Assembly: GCA_002691085.1 (NCBI GenBank)
Contig: NZGX01000058.1
Coordinates: forward strand, 1 to 8,425
Origin: Rhodospirillaceae bacterium
GTDB taxonomy: Bacteria > Pseudomonadota > Alphaproteobacteria > Rhodospirillales > Rhodospirillaceae
Length of the DNA stretch: 8,425 nucleotides
Direction of reading: 5' to 3'
A program made the position numbers and the translations under genes. Below are positions 1 to 5,859 of this stretch, in pieces (position 1 is the first letter of the stretch; every line of letters begins with the position of its first letter). The notes under the pieces were generated by a model. That model did not search any database and had not been told where the DNA came from. It worked only from the letters and a program-made list of their open reading frames with translations.

Positions 1-457
1 CATGCCACGAAGCACCATAGAATTGAATCCCTATGACACCCTTTTTACTTAATAGCTCATTGATAAATGTAACGATTTTTTTAGGATATATATAATCAAG
101 TTCTTCCCATGAATTAAAAAGGTATGGTGCATTCAAAACACTTATCTCAGGTATTAATGTTGCTACTGATTGTAATCCGACGCCAGCAATCTGTATTCTT
201 CCTCTTCTTAGTGCGTAAAAATGAGATTCATCTGAGCCTAGTTCTCCTCTAATCAACAATTTGACATTCATTTTATTTTTTAATTTTGACTCAATAGTTT
301 CAGCCATCTGATTATAGAAATTTTCTGATGACAGAGATTTTGTAGAAAAAGCAGCAATTGTGATTGTATTTGATGCAGAGCATAAAGTAGATGGGGACAC
401 AAATAAAATCAGCAAAAATATTTTTAAATAACTACCTTTATGTTTTAAACTATTCAT
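1..457 (-). CDS. TRAP transporter substrate-binding protein, DctP family (partial, N-terminal 152 residues)
   Basis: Periplasmic solute-binding subunit of a tripartite ATP-independent periplasmic (TRAP) transporter. It would capture a substrate, usually an organic acid in this family, for an ion-driven membrane permease. The visible part starts at an ATG read from 457 downward. A basic N-terminus and hydrophobic core (about residues 10-25) form a signal peptide, with cleavage probably near residues 26-29. The mature part shows the family pattern: a first strand ITIAAF, the segment IRGELGSDES (69-78), then ALRRGRIQIAGVG (82-94) and NAPYLFNSWEEL (109-120). The last matches the DctP 'PYLF' signature. 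The rest of the gene lies beyond the left window edge, so the permease genes cannot be checked. It follows the methyltransferase gene by 10 bases, suggesting one transcript. No good Shine-Dalgarno is seen, which fits translational coupling. The substrate is unknown. Confidence 0.87.
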   Translation of the reverse strand, partial: MNSLKHKGSYLKIFLLILFVSPSTLCSASNTITIAAFSTKSLSSENFYNQMAETIESKLKNKMNVKLLIRGELGSDESHFYALRRGRIQIAGVGLQSVATLIPEISVLNAPYLFNSWEELDYIYPKKIVTFINELLSKKGVIGIQFYGASWH

Positions 458-467
458 ATCTATTTAT

Positions 468-1640
468 CTAAGATTTGATACCACATAGATAATTCATCCC
501 TCTTGCTCCCCTAGAAGCTCCCATAACCTTATTAGCTTCTACTTGAGGGTTAATGTTTTTGGCTTCTGCAGGACCAAAACTTATCTCAGTAAAAACATTA
601 TCATTAAACCATCCATTTTCTTTTGCTGTTTCTGCAAGGTTTAAATCAAGCAATGAGCCCCAATAGGGTTCATTGTTGTTATAAGTATCCCAGTCACGAG
701 TGAAGTCAGTCCATTCATTTTCATTTTTATAAGGTTGGATTTCTTGATGTACCATAATACCTTTATGACTTAAGAGCCTTCTACTTTCTTTTATTATATT
801 CTCAGTTGCCTTTTTTGAAGTTTCATGAAGCATTGCCGCAGACGCTACTAAATCAAAGTAGCCATCTGTAAAACTTGTTTTTTCTGCATTTTCCTGTGAG
901 AAGTTTACTTCTACATTCAGGTGCTCTGCCCTTGCATGAGCATATCGTAAACAAGGTGCACTCACATCAATGCCCCAAACTTCTGCCTCCGGAAAAAATT
1001 CTTTGAGAGCAACTGTTGATGCTCCGACTGTACATCCTATATCCAGAATCCTTTTAATTTTATTTTCTTTAAATTTACTTTTTATAAAAAGAGATAAAGC
1101 AACTCCTAATCCATCATTTTTGGGACCAAAATTTCCATCTACATATATAAAAGTACCTCTTTCGTATAACGCCCCCATTGCAACATCATCTTCTCTAGTT
1201 TCCGTATGATATCCACCAGCCATACAATGATGATGATTTTCAGTGAGGTAAGATGGTATTCGTAAATTATTTGATAGAGTTAATGAGCCTAGTTTACTAT
1301 TTTTTTTGATTTTACGATAATGATCAATCATTGATGGTAATTGACGTTCAACTGTATCAGCAACGCTGCTCCACATGTATTCTTGTGAAGCTCTTTGGAG
1401 TGCGCTCGTGATTTGATATTGCGGATCTGACTCCATTATCTTTCTAACTTGATGTCTGTTTTTTGGTTTATTACCATTCTTTTTTATAAATTCTGGTAGA
1501 AGCTTTCTTTTATAGATTTTTTCATTATTTGGAGTAATATCACTTCTTAAATAGTTTGAGAGTTGATAAACAAATTTAGTTCTAGAATCCTCATCATGGT
1601 TTGGATTAGCAATTATTGGATGTTTTTCTTGCACTTTCAT
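468..1640 (-). CDS. class I SAM-dependent methyltransferase, 390 aa
   Basis: Predicted cytoplasmic S-adenosylmethionine-dependent methyltransferase. The Rossmann-type domain occupies roughly residues 170-300. Motif I is LDIGCTVGAST (199-209), the glycine-rich SAM loop. The acidic residue that usually contacts the SAM ribose is D225 in GIDVS. A motif IV-like stretch, FDLVASAAMLHE (262-273), and a post-motif strand, GIMVHQE (294-300), follow. The roughly 170-residue N-terminal region has no motif I recognise beyond a His-rich patch, ENHHHCMAGGYHTE (134-147). It probably contributes to substrate recognition. The C-terminus (about 300-390) looks like an additional cap. The start ATG is preceded by a weak GGA-containing Shine-Dalgarno. 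It is the first gene of a probable two-gene transcript with the TRAP binding protein, so the methyl acceptor may be a small molecule imported or processed locally. That link is inference. The target atom (O, N or S) cannot be told. Confidence 0.85.
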   Translation of the reverse strand: MKVQEKHPIIANPNHDEDSRTKFVYQLSNYLRSDITPNNEKIYKRKLLPEFIKKNGNKPKNRHQVRKIMESDPQYQITSALQRASQEYMWSSVADTVERQLPSMIDHYRKIKKNSKLGSLTLSNNLRIPSYLTENHHHCMAGGYHTETREDDVAMGALYERGTFIYVDGNFGPKNDGLGVALSLFIKSKFKENKIKRILDIGCTVGASTVALKEFFPEAEVWGIDVSAPCLRYAHARAEHLNVEVNFSQENAEKTSFTDGYFDLVASAAMLHETSKKATENIIKESRRLLSHKGIMVHQEIQPYKNENEWTDFTRDWDTYNNNEPYWGSLLDLNLAETAKENGWFNDNVFTEISFGPAEAKNINPQVEANKVMGASRGARGMNYLCGIKS

Positions 1641-1680
1641 AATTCGTCCAGTTGACCTTGATGATCCTAGTTTATCTTTG

Positions 1681-1704
1681 AATTAAATATAAATATATTT
1701 AATT
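1681..1704. promoter_or_regulatory. perfect 10-bp AT-only dyad between divergent genes
   Basis: AATTAAATAT and its exact reverse complement ATATTTAATT flank a 4-base centre (AAAT). The dyad lies inside the 109-base spacer between the divergent methyltransferase and VOC genes. Its place, 36 bases from one start codon and 45 from the other, suits an operator or overlapping -10 elements for both promoters. AT-rich palindromes also arise by chance in DNA of this composition, so the regulatory role is inference. A terminator is unlikely because there is no GC stem. Confidence 0.35.
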
Positions 1705-1738
1705 TTTGGATGTGAATAAACATAAAAGTTAATCTGAT

Positions 1739-1744
1739 AGAGGT
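1739..1744 (+). promoter_or_regulatory. ribosome binding site that fixes a GTG start
   Basis: AGAGGT lies 5 bases before the GTG at 1750. An in-frame TAA sits at 1744-1746, and the first internal Met codon is about 70 codons in, past the first strand and helix of the VOC fold. The GTG is therefore the only reasonable start for the downstream gene. Confidence 0.6.
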
Positions 1745-1749
1745 AAAAA

Positions 1750-2226
1750 GTGAAAAAAGATACCTTTTTAAATAGAACAACATTATTTGTTAGCAGTTTA
1801 GAAAAATCTTTAAATTTTTATAAGTCATTATTTAACTTATCTCCTTATAAAGATATTAAAATTGATTTAAGCAAAGTACCATTTTTTCCGGTTCCAGATC
1901 AGTATAAAAACTCAAATGCAGGTTTTAGCATATTAAAAGGAGATAATTATAGTGGTATGCTTGGTCTCCTTGAGGTAGAGGGTTTCTCTAATAACGGACA
2001 TAAGCATGATATTGATATCATAGGAGTGGGAAGCACAGCATTAGTATTTGAAATAGATAATGCGGAGGAATCAGTTAATAAAATTGAAGACTATGGAGGG
2101 AGAGTTGTTATGCCGCTTTCAGAAGGGAGGAATATTGGTGATAGAGAAGGGAACTTTGTCCCAGTCAAGATGTATATGGCTTATGATCCCGACGGTTATT
2201 TTCTCGAGGTTTTTGAACGTATATAG
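1750..2226 (+). CDS. VOC-superfamily (glyoxalase/dioxygenase fold) protein, 158 aa, GTG start
   Basis: Small cytoplasmic protein of the vicinal-oxygen-chelate superfamily. It has the two beta-alpha-beta-beta-beta modules of a single-chain VOC unit. The first opens with RTTLFVSSLEKSLNFYKSLF (9-28), matching the usual 'H..L.V.D...S..FY' entry. The second begins with STALVFEIDNAEESVNKI (95-112). The protein ends in DPDGYFLEVFE (146-156), the family's typical 'DPDG..lEl' finish, with E153 in the metal-ligand position. The two usual His ligands are not seen: by alignment to the family pattern, R9 and A97 occupy those positions. Metal binding may therefore be altered or lost. It is convergent with the M20 gene, with only 6 bases between the stop codons, and divergent from the methyltransferase. 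The reaction is unknown; members include glyoxalases, extradiol dioxygenases, isomerases and resistance proteins. Confidence 0.85.
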   Translation: MKKDTFLNRTTLFVSSLEKSLNFYKSLFNLSPYKDIKIDLSKVPFFPVPDQYKNSNAGFSILKGDNYSGMLGLLEVEGFSNNGHKHDIDIIGVGSTALVFEIDNAEESVNKIEDYGGRVVMPLSEGRNIGDREGNFVPVKMYMAYDPDGYFLEVFERI

Positions 2227-2232
2227 ATTTTA

Positions 2233-3705
2233 TTAATTTATTCTTTCAGGAGCCATTTGTTTTTTTGGAATTAATGTTTTAAATGGCGCATCACCTCTTG
2301 ATTCTTTCCAGCTTGATTTAACCTTTTCGAGCATTTTTTCATTCTGATATAAGTCTATTGAAGTTGCTGCAATAGCTTTTGCTGCAACAATCAATGCTTT
2401 TGTTCCTATTGTTGTTCCAGTTGCTGCAACTACAGGCCATGAATGAATTGGAATATTATATCCATACGATGCAATACCAACACCTCCAGTAGGAACAAAC
2501 CAGGAGATGTCTGCTATATCTGTTGATGCTGTTGCTGGGTAAGGGTCTTGTCTTAATGGGTTAATTTTATTGTAAAGTGCTGGCAAATCTTTAATTTGTA
2601 AATATGTTTCCTTTGATAGGAAGTTTCTTTGAGTTACTCTTGCAAATTCTAACTCTTCTTCTGACCAGATAGGTGGGCCAATAGTCTCTAAATTTTCTTG
2701 CATTAACTCTGATAGGTATCTGAAAGAGATTTTTTCATGAACTTCTGATTGAATAATTATATCATCTAGTTTCGTGCGACTCATTTTAGCAGCAGCTTCA
2801 GCTATATCCTTAACCCATATGAAATAATCTTCTAAATCTGAAAATTTATTTGCTCGGATATAAAACCATACTTCGGCTTCTGGAGGAACAACATTAGGTT
2901 GGTCTCCTCCTTTTGTAATAATATAGTGAATTCGTGCATCCGGTTTTATATGTTCTCGCATGAAATTTACGCCGTTTGTCATAAGCTCTACAGCATCTAA
3001 TGCGCTTTTCCCACGCCAAGGTGAAACTGATGAATGAGCAGCGGTACCTTTAAAGACAAATTTTACATTTACAAGTGCTTTTGTCTCATTATAGGAAACT
3101 GCAGTTTGGTCAAAAGGATGCCAACTAAAAATAACATCTTCATCTTTAAAATAATTATCCTTAAGCATATAAACTTTTCCAATCCCAGTTTCTTCAGCAG
3201 GCGTTCCATATAATGTAATTGTTCCGTCAATCTTTTTTTCTTCAATAAGTTCTTTTATTGCAAGAGCAGCTGCTAATGAGCCAACTCCAAAAACAGAGTG
3301 ACCGCAAGCATGTCCAGCCTTTTTGTTAGGCCCAGGTTCTTCAAATGGATTGTGAGATTGAGAGATACCTGGAAGGGCATCGTATTCAGCAAGTATACCA
3401 ATTTTTGTTTTACCTTTACCATATCTTGCCATAAATGCGGTTGGCATATTTGCAATATCTTTTTTTACAGAAAAACCATTCTTAGTTAGAACATCGATTA
3501 ATAAATTAGAAGACTCTGTCTCTTCTAGACCAATCTCTGCAAATGACCAGATCTTTTTATTTACGTTTTGTAGTAATTCAGTTTTATTATCAATTTTTTG
3601 CCAAACACTCTTTTTTAAAGTGTCAATTTGATTTGAATAAGCTACCCCTGTAAGGGTTGAAATAAGAATAATGATTGACGTAAAAATTGTTTTATAAAAC
3701 CTCAT
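2233..3705 (-). CDS. secreted M20-family amidohydrolase, AbgB-like (p-aminobenzoyl-glutamate hydrolase subunit B type), 490 aa
   Basis: Zinc-type metallopeptidase/amidohydrolase of peptidase family M20, AbgB-like branch, about the usual length for AbgB (near 480 aa) plus a signal peptide. An N-terminal signal (residues 1 to about 24, core IFTSIIILISTLTGVAYS) predicts a periplasmic location, unlike cytoplasmic E. coli AbgB. Catalytic-core marks are AEYDALPG (106-113), GHACGHS (131-137, ligands C134 and H136), PAEETG (169-174, E171 as general base and E172 as ligand), WHPFD (195-199, H196) and IPIHSW (418-423, H421). The inserted dimerisation domain runs roughly from 205 to 320 and contains AHSS (223-226). 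All key residues appear intact. A strong AGGAG lies 8 bases before the ATG. Known relatives cleave amide bonds of aryl- or acyl-amino acids. A periplasmic form could release an acid or amine for uptake, but the substrate cannot be read here. Confidence 0.9.
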   Translation of the reverse strand: MRFYKTIFTSIIILISTLTGVAYSNQIDTLKKSVWQKIDNKTELLQNVNKKIWSFAEIGLEETESSNLLIDVLTKNGFSVKKDIANMPTAFMARYGKGKTKIGILAEYDALPGISQSHNPFEEPGPNKKAGHACGHSVFGVGSLAAALAIKELIEEKKIDGTITLYGTPAEETGIGKVYMLKDNYFKDEDVIFSWHPFDQTAVSYNETKALVNVKFVFKGTAAHSSVSPWRGKSALDAVELMTNGVNFMREHIKPDARIHYIITKGGDQPNVVPPEAEVWFYIRANKFSDLEDYFIWVKDIAEAAAKMSRTKLDDIIIQSEVHEKISFRYLSELMQENLETIGPPIWSEEELEFARVTQRNFLSKETYLQIKDLPALYNKINPLRQDPYPATASTDIADISWFVPTGGVGIASYGYNIPIHSWPVVAATGTTIGTKALIVAAKAIAATSIDLYQNEKMLEKVKSSWKESRGDAPFKTLIPKKQMAPERIN

Positions 3706-3765
3706 TGTAGAATCTCCTATTAAGTTTATAATCCAATCGTTATCTTTTATTGTAATCGTATTTGC

Positions 3766-3777
3766 TAGAAAATTCTA
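3766..3777. repeat. short inverted repeat abutting a start codon
   Basis: TAGAA and TTCTA flank AA, ending directly before the ATG at 3778 in the 72-base divergent spacer. It occupies the place where a Shine-Dalgarno would lie, and none is seen for the downstream gene. The arms are only 5 bases, so chance is a real alternative. It could mark an operator, or a leaderless or weakly translated message. Confidence 0.2.
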
Positions 3778-4524
3778 ATGGAATCAGATAAATATTTTAA
3801 TTCAGATTTAGGTAAGATTTACTATTCTATAAACGGAAAGGGACCTCCTATCGTTTTACTACATGCAACTCCCCGTTCTTCAAACTCTTTTAGAGAGTTA
3901 AGTTCTTATTTATCAGAAAGATATCAGGTAATTTCTATTGATACACTTGGTTTTGGAAAATCTGATGATATTCCAAGGGGTATTAGTATCCCTCTATTAG
4001 CAAAAGAAAAAATTAAACTCTTGAAAATTCTTAAATTAAAAGACATAACCATTTTTGGTTTACATACAGGTAATAAAATTGCTACAGAAATCTCACAATC
4101 CGCTCCATCATTAATAAAGAATCTGATTGTGTGTGGAATGACACACTCTATTATTATCGATAAGGATAAACGAAGTCGTGCTATTAAGGAACTAATCGAG
4201 AGTGATGCACTTTCTAAAGTAAAGATGACTCACGAGGAAATACTAGAACGGAAACGAGGTGTAAAGAGTATGGAGATAATCTATGAGGCTAATTATAACT
4301 ATGACTTATCTTTAAATGTTAGCAAAGTATTATCCAACACTTTAATCTTAGAGCTTTTAATTCCTGAAGAAGCTCATTTTGGAAATCAATCTAAAGATTT
4401 AAGTAAGATGTGTATAAATGGCTCCTTCAAAACTTTATATGGAAGTGATAGATATTTCTTAGAACAAGATTATATTACTTTAGGTAATAATATCACCCAA
4501 TATATAGAAAAGAATAAAAATTAG
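3778..4524 (+). CDS. alpha/beta-hydrolase-fold protein with atypical nucleophile elbow, 248 aa
   Basis: Cytoplasmic alpha/beta-hydrolase-fold protein, with no signal peptide. Fold marks are IVLLHATPRSS (25-35, the oxyanion-hole region), VISIDTLGFGKSD (51-63) and the nucleophile elbow TIFGLHTGNKIA (91-102). The elbow reads GLHTG where active hydrolases have G-x-S-x-G, so H96 replaces the Ser. The C-terminal segment LYGSDRYFLEQ (220-230) is where a 'GH.' catalytic His is normal, but R225 occupies that place by eye. Ordinary serine-hydrolase chemistry therefore looks absent, and the protein may use another mechanism or be a binding protein. An in-frame TAG at 3766-3768 and no other nearby Met fix the start. 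No Shine-Dalgarno is visible. It diverges from the M20 gene and shares the GxHTG trait with the secreted protein further right. Confidence 0.8.
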   Translation: MESDKYFNSDLGKIYYSINGKGPPIVLLHATPRSSNSFRELSSYLSERYQVISIDTLGFGKSDDIPRGISIPLLAKEKIKLLKILKLKDITIFGLHTGNKIATEISQSAPSLIKNLIVCGMTHSIIIDKDKRSRAIKELIESDALSKVKMTHEEILERKRGVKSMEIIYEANYNYDLSLNVSKVLSNTLILELLIPEEAHFGNQSKDLSKMCINGSFKTLYGSDRYFLEQDYITLGNNITQYIEKNKN

Positions 4525-4553
4525 TTTTTTTCAACTATTTACTTTTTTTCAAC
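4525..4553 (+). repeat. 11-bp direct repeat, 18-bp period
   Basis: TTTTTTTCAAC occurs at 4525-4535 and again at 4543-4553. The repeat spans the end of the alpha/beta-hydrolase gene and the region upstream of the DUF2798 gene. The second copy overlaps the candidate -35 element of the downstream promoter. T-runs make chance similarity more likely, but both copies share the CAAC tail. No GC stem precedes the T-runs, so they do not form a standard intrinsic terminator on this strand. Confidence 0.4.
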
Positions 4554-4576
4554 AAAAGTAATAAAATGCTTATATT
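4549..4576 (+). promoter_or_regulatory. candidate sigma-70-type promoter of the DUF2798 gene
   Basis: TCAACA (4549-4554, 4 of 6 to the -35 consensus) and TATATT (4571-4576, 5 of 6 to the -10 consensus) are separated by 16 bases. The start codon at 4599 follows after a short leader that includes AAAAGG. In AT-rich DNA such matches are common, so this remains a candidate. Confidence 0.35.
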
Positions 4577-4598
4577 ATAAAGTTAAAAGGTTTTATTT

Positions 4599-4826
4599 AT
4601 GATCCCAGCCCGTTTTTCTTTTCTTCTTTATGGTCTACTTTTATCTTTATTCATGACTTTCTTAGTTTCAGCTGTTTCAACTCTTAATGCAGTTGGCATG
4701 TCTGAAGGAGTTTTATTCATATGGTTAAACGCATGGTTTCGTAGCTGGCTGGTTGCCTTTCCTGCAGTTCTTTTGGTTGCGCCTGTTACACGTAAGCTTG
4801 TTGGTAAACTTACACTCTCTGATTAG
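4599..4826 (+). CDS. DUF2798 family small membrane protein, 75 aa
   Basis: Small inner-membrane protein with two predicted helices, about residues 6-29 and 40-63, and a basic C-terminal end (TRKLVGK). The layout matches DUF2798: a short N-terminus beginning 'IPARF', a first helix with an MTFLVSAVSTLNAVG turn (19-33), then WLNAWFRSWLVAFPAVLLVAPVTRKLV (42-68) with the conserved Trp, Ala-Phe-Pro and Pro residues. The length is typical for the family. AAAAGG lies 8 bases before the ATG. It appears to be a single-gene unit ending 19 bases before the convergent stop codon of the secreted hydrolase-fold gene. The family has no established function that I know of; transport or stress roles would be guesses. 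Confidence 0.85.
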   Translation: MIPARFSFLLYGLLLSLFMTFLVSAVSTLNAVGMSEGVLFIWLNAWFRSWLVAFPAVLLVAPVTRKLVGKLTLSD

Positions 4827-4845
4827 TTCACTTTTAGCTTTCTAT

Positions 4846-5736
4846 TTATTGATCAAGAAAAGGGTAAATATACTCTGCTAATTCATTGGTATATAAATCA
4901 AAAACACCGTATTTTAAATTTGGAATTTCAACTACTGTTGAATTTTTTATCATTTTTGCAGCATCTCTAGAGTTTTTAGCAAGCCCTCCGTGTATATTTG
5001 GAATTAATACTGGTTGCGTTATCAATGGTAAACGTTTTTCTGCTTCATAACTGAAAACTGCATGATAGGCCCACCAGTAGTTTTCACCCGCCTTTAAATT
5101 ATCTGTTAGATGATCAAGAGCTCTTGAAACCTTAACTTTTGGATTTCTATTTTCAATCCAAAAATTCCATAGATCATCTAAAACTTTTTTATCACTGGGA
5201 GAGTTTTTTGGTTTTGCATATTCATCATATTTTTCTGACCTTTCAGGCTCAATATAAAAAGGGATGCCCGGTAATATCAGTTTGCGAATAAGATTTGGAT
5301 TTTCAATTGCTAACTCAACGGCAATGAAGACGCCGGTATGATAACCCATAATGTCAAATAACTTTATTTCTTTCCCCTCATGATCAAGAAGACTCTTTAT
5401 TCCTTTATCCAGACTTCTGGATATCTCAATCATGGATTGTTTTGTAGCCGGTCCATCAGAATTACCATATCCAGGTGTATCTAAAGCAAACACAATTCTA
5501 TTTTTAGCCATTGATACAATAAAATCTTTATAGTAATCACCTGATGTAGGGTTTGGATGGAAGCAGATTAGCGGTGTCTTAGTAATTTGACTTGTGTCCA
5601 ACGGTTGAGCTTTATAAAAATGAATCTGCCCTAGAGGAGCATCAACATATCCTCTTTTTGTGATAATATTCTCACCTGCATATGCGTTGACGCATAAAAA
5701 TGATAAGATGCTTGATATTAAGATGAGTTGTTTCAT
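4846..5736 (-). CDS. secreted alpha/beta-hydrolase-fold protein with GYHTG elbow, 296 aa
   Basis: Predicted periplasmic alpha/beta-hydrolase-fold protein. The signal peptide covers residues 1-20 (core LILISSILSFLCVNAYA), with likely cleavage after AYA. The mature protein begins with RGYVDAPLGQIHFYKAQ (28-44). It continues with LICFHPNPTSG (56-66, oxyanion region), IVFALDTPGYGNSD (81-94) and the elbow FDIMGYHTGVFIAVELA (127-143). H133 stands in place of the nucleophilic Ser. Near the C-terminus, NLKYGVFDLY (273-282) has Y276 or a neighbour where the catalytic His is expected. An insertion of about 55 residues (roughly 160-215) forms a lid-like region. A strong AGGAGG (5741-5746) sits 4 bases before the ATG, and an extended -10 promoter lies just upstream. 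It shares its unusual elbow with the cytoplasmic protein at 3778-4524, but low overall similarity by eye argues against a recent duplication. The substrate is unknown. Confidence 0.83.
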   Translation of the reverse strand: MKQLILISSILSFLCVNAYAGENIITKRGYVDAPLGQIHFYKAQPLDTSQITKTPLICFHPNPTSGDYYKDFIVSMAKNRIVFALDTPGYGNSDGPATKQSMIEISRSLDKGIKSLLDHEGKEIKLFDIMGYHTGVFIAVELAIENPNLIRKLILPGIPFYIEPERSEKYDEYAKPKNSPSDKKVLDDLWNFWIENRNPKVKVSRALDHLTDNLKAGENYWWAYHAVFSYEAEKRLPLITQPVLIPNIHGGLAKNSRDAAKMIKNSTVVEIPNLKYGVFDLYTNELAEYIYPFLDQ

Positions 5737-5740
5737 GGTT

Positions 5741-5746
5741 CCTCCT
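5741..5746 (-). promoter_or_regulatory. consensus Shine-Dalgarno of the secreted alpha/beta-hydrolase-fold gene
   Basis: Read on the minus strand this is AGGAGG, 4 bases before the ATG. It is the strongest ribosome binding site in the window and supports the chosen start. Confidence 0.7.
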
Positions 5747-5763
5747 AATCATTTTATAAAGTC

Positions 5764-5772
5764 ATTATATCA
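5764..5772 (-). promoter_or_regulatory. extended -10 promoter of the secreted alpha/beta-hydrolase-fold gene
   Basis: On the minus strand this reads TGATATAAT: a perfect TATAAT with the TG-N extension of extended -10 promoters. No good -35 is found at the usual distance, which fits that promoter class. The predicted transcript would start about 20 bases before the ATG, leaving just enough leader for the AGGAGG. Confidence 0.5.
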
Positions 5773-5783
5773 AAAATAATTCC

Positions 5784-5811
5784 TTGATTGCTTTTTTTCG
5801 TTGATAATAAT
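5784..5811 (+). promoter_or_regulatory. candidate promoter of the DUF1330 / J-domain genes
   Basis: TTGATT (5784-5789) and AATAAT (5806-5811) are separated by 16 bases in the 123-base divergent spacer. The -10 overlaps a short dyad, GATAA-TAATG-TTATC (5803-5817), that could be an operator. The leader to the ATG at 5860 would be about 40 bases and contains AAAAAGGA. The matches are moderate, so confidence is low. Confidence 0.3.
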
Positions 5812-5859
5812 GTTATCTTAACACAACGATTTTATATTTATCTTAAAAAGGATTATTAA

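Noticed and set aside
970..1209. 79-codon open frame on the plus strand
   Set aside because: It lies entirely antisense to the SAM-binding core of the methyltransferase, has no Shine-Dalgarno and no recognisable motif; a shadow frame.
3273..3489. Two short open frames (60 and 63 codons) on opposite strands
   Set aside because: Both lie within the conserved catalytic region of the M20 amidohydrolase in other frames, and neither encodes a plausible protein.
4525..4560. T-runs after the alpha/beta-hydrolase gene as an intrinsic terminator
   Set aside because: No GC-containing hairpin precedes either run; the T-runs alone do not support a terminator call.
4846..5736. Recent tandem duplication of the two alpha/beta-hydrolase-fold genes
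   Set aside because: They share fold marks and the GxHTG elbow, but the rest differs strongly, only one has a signal peptide, and they face opposite directions.
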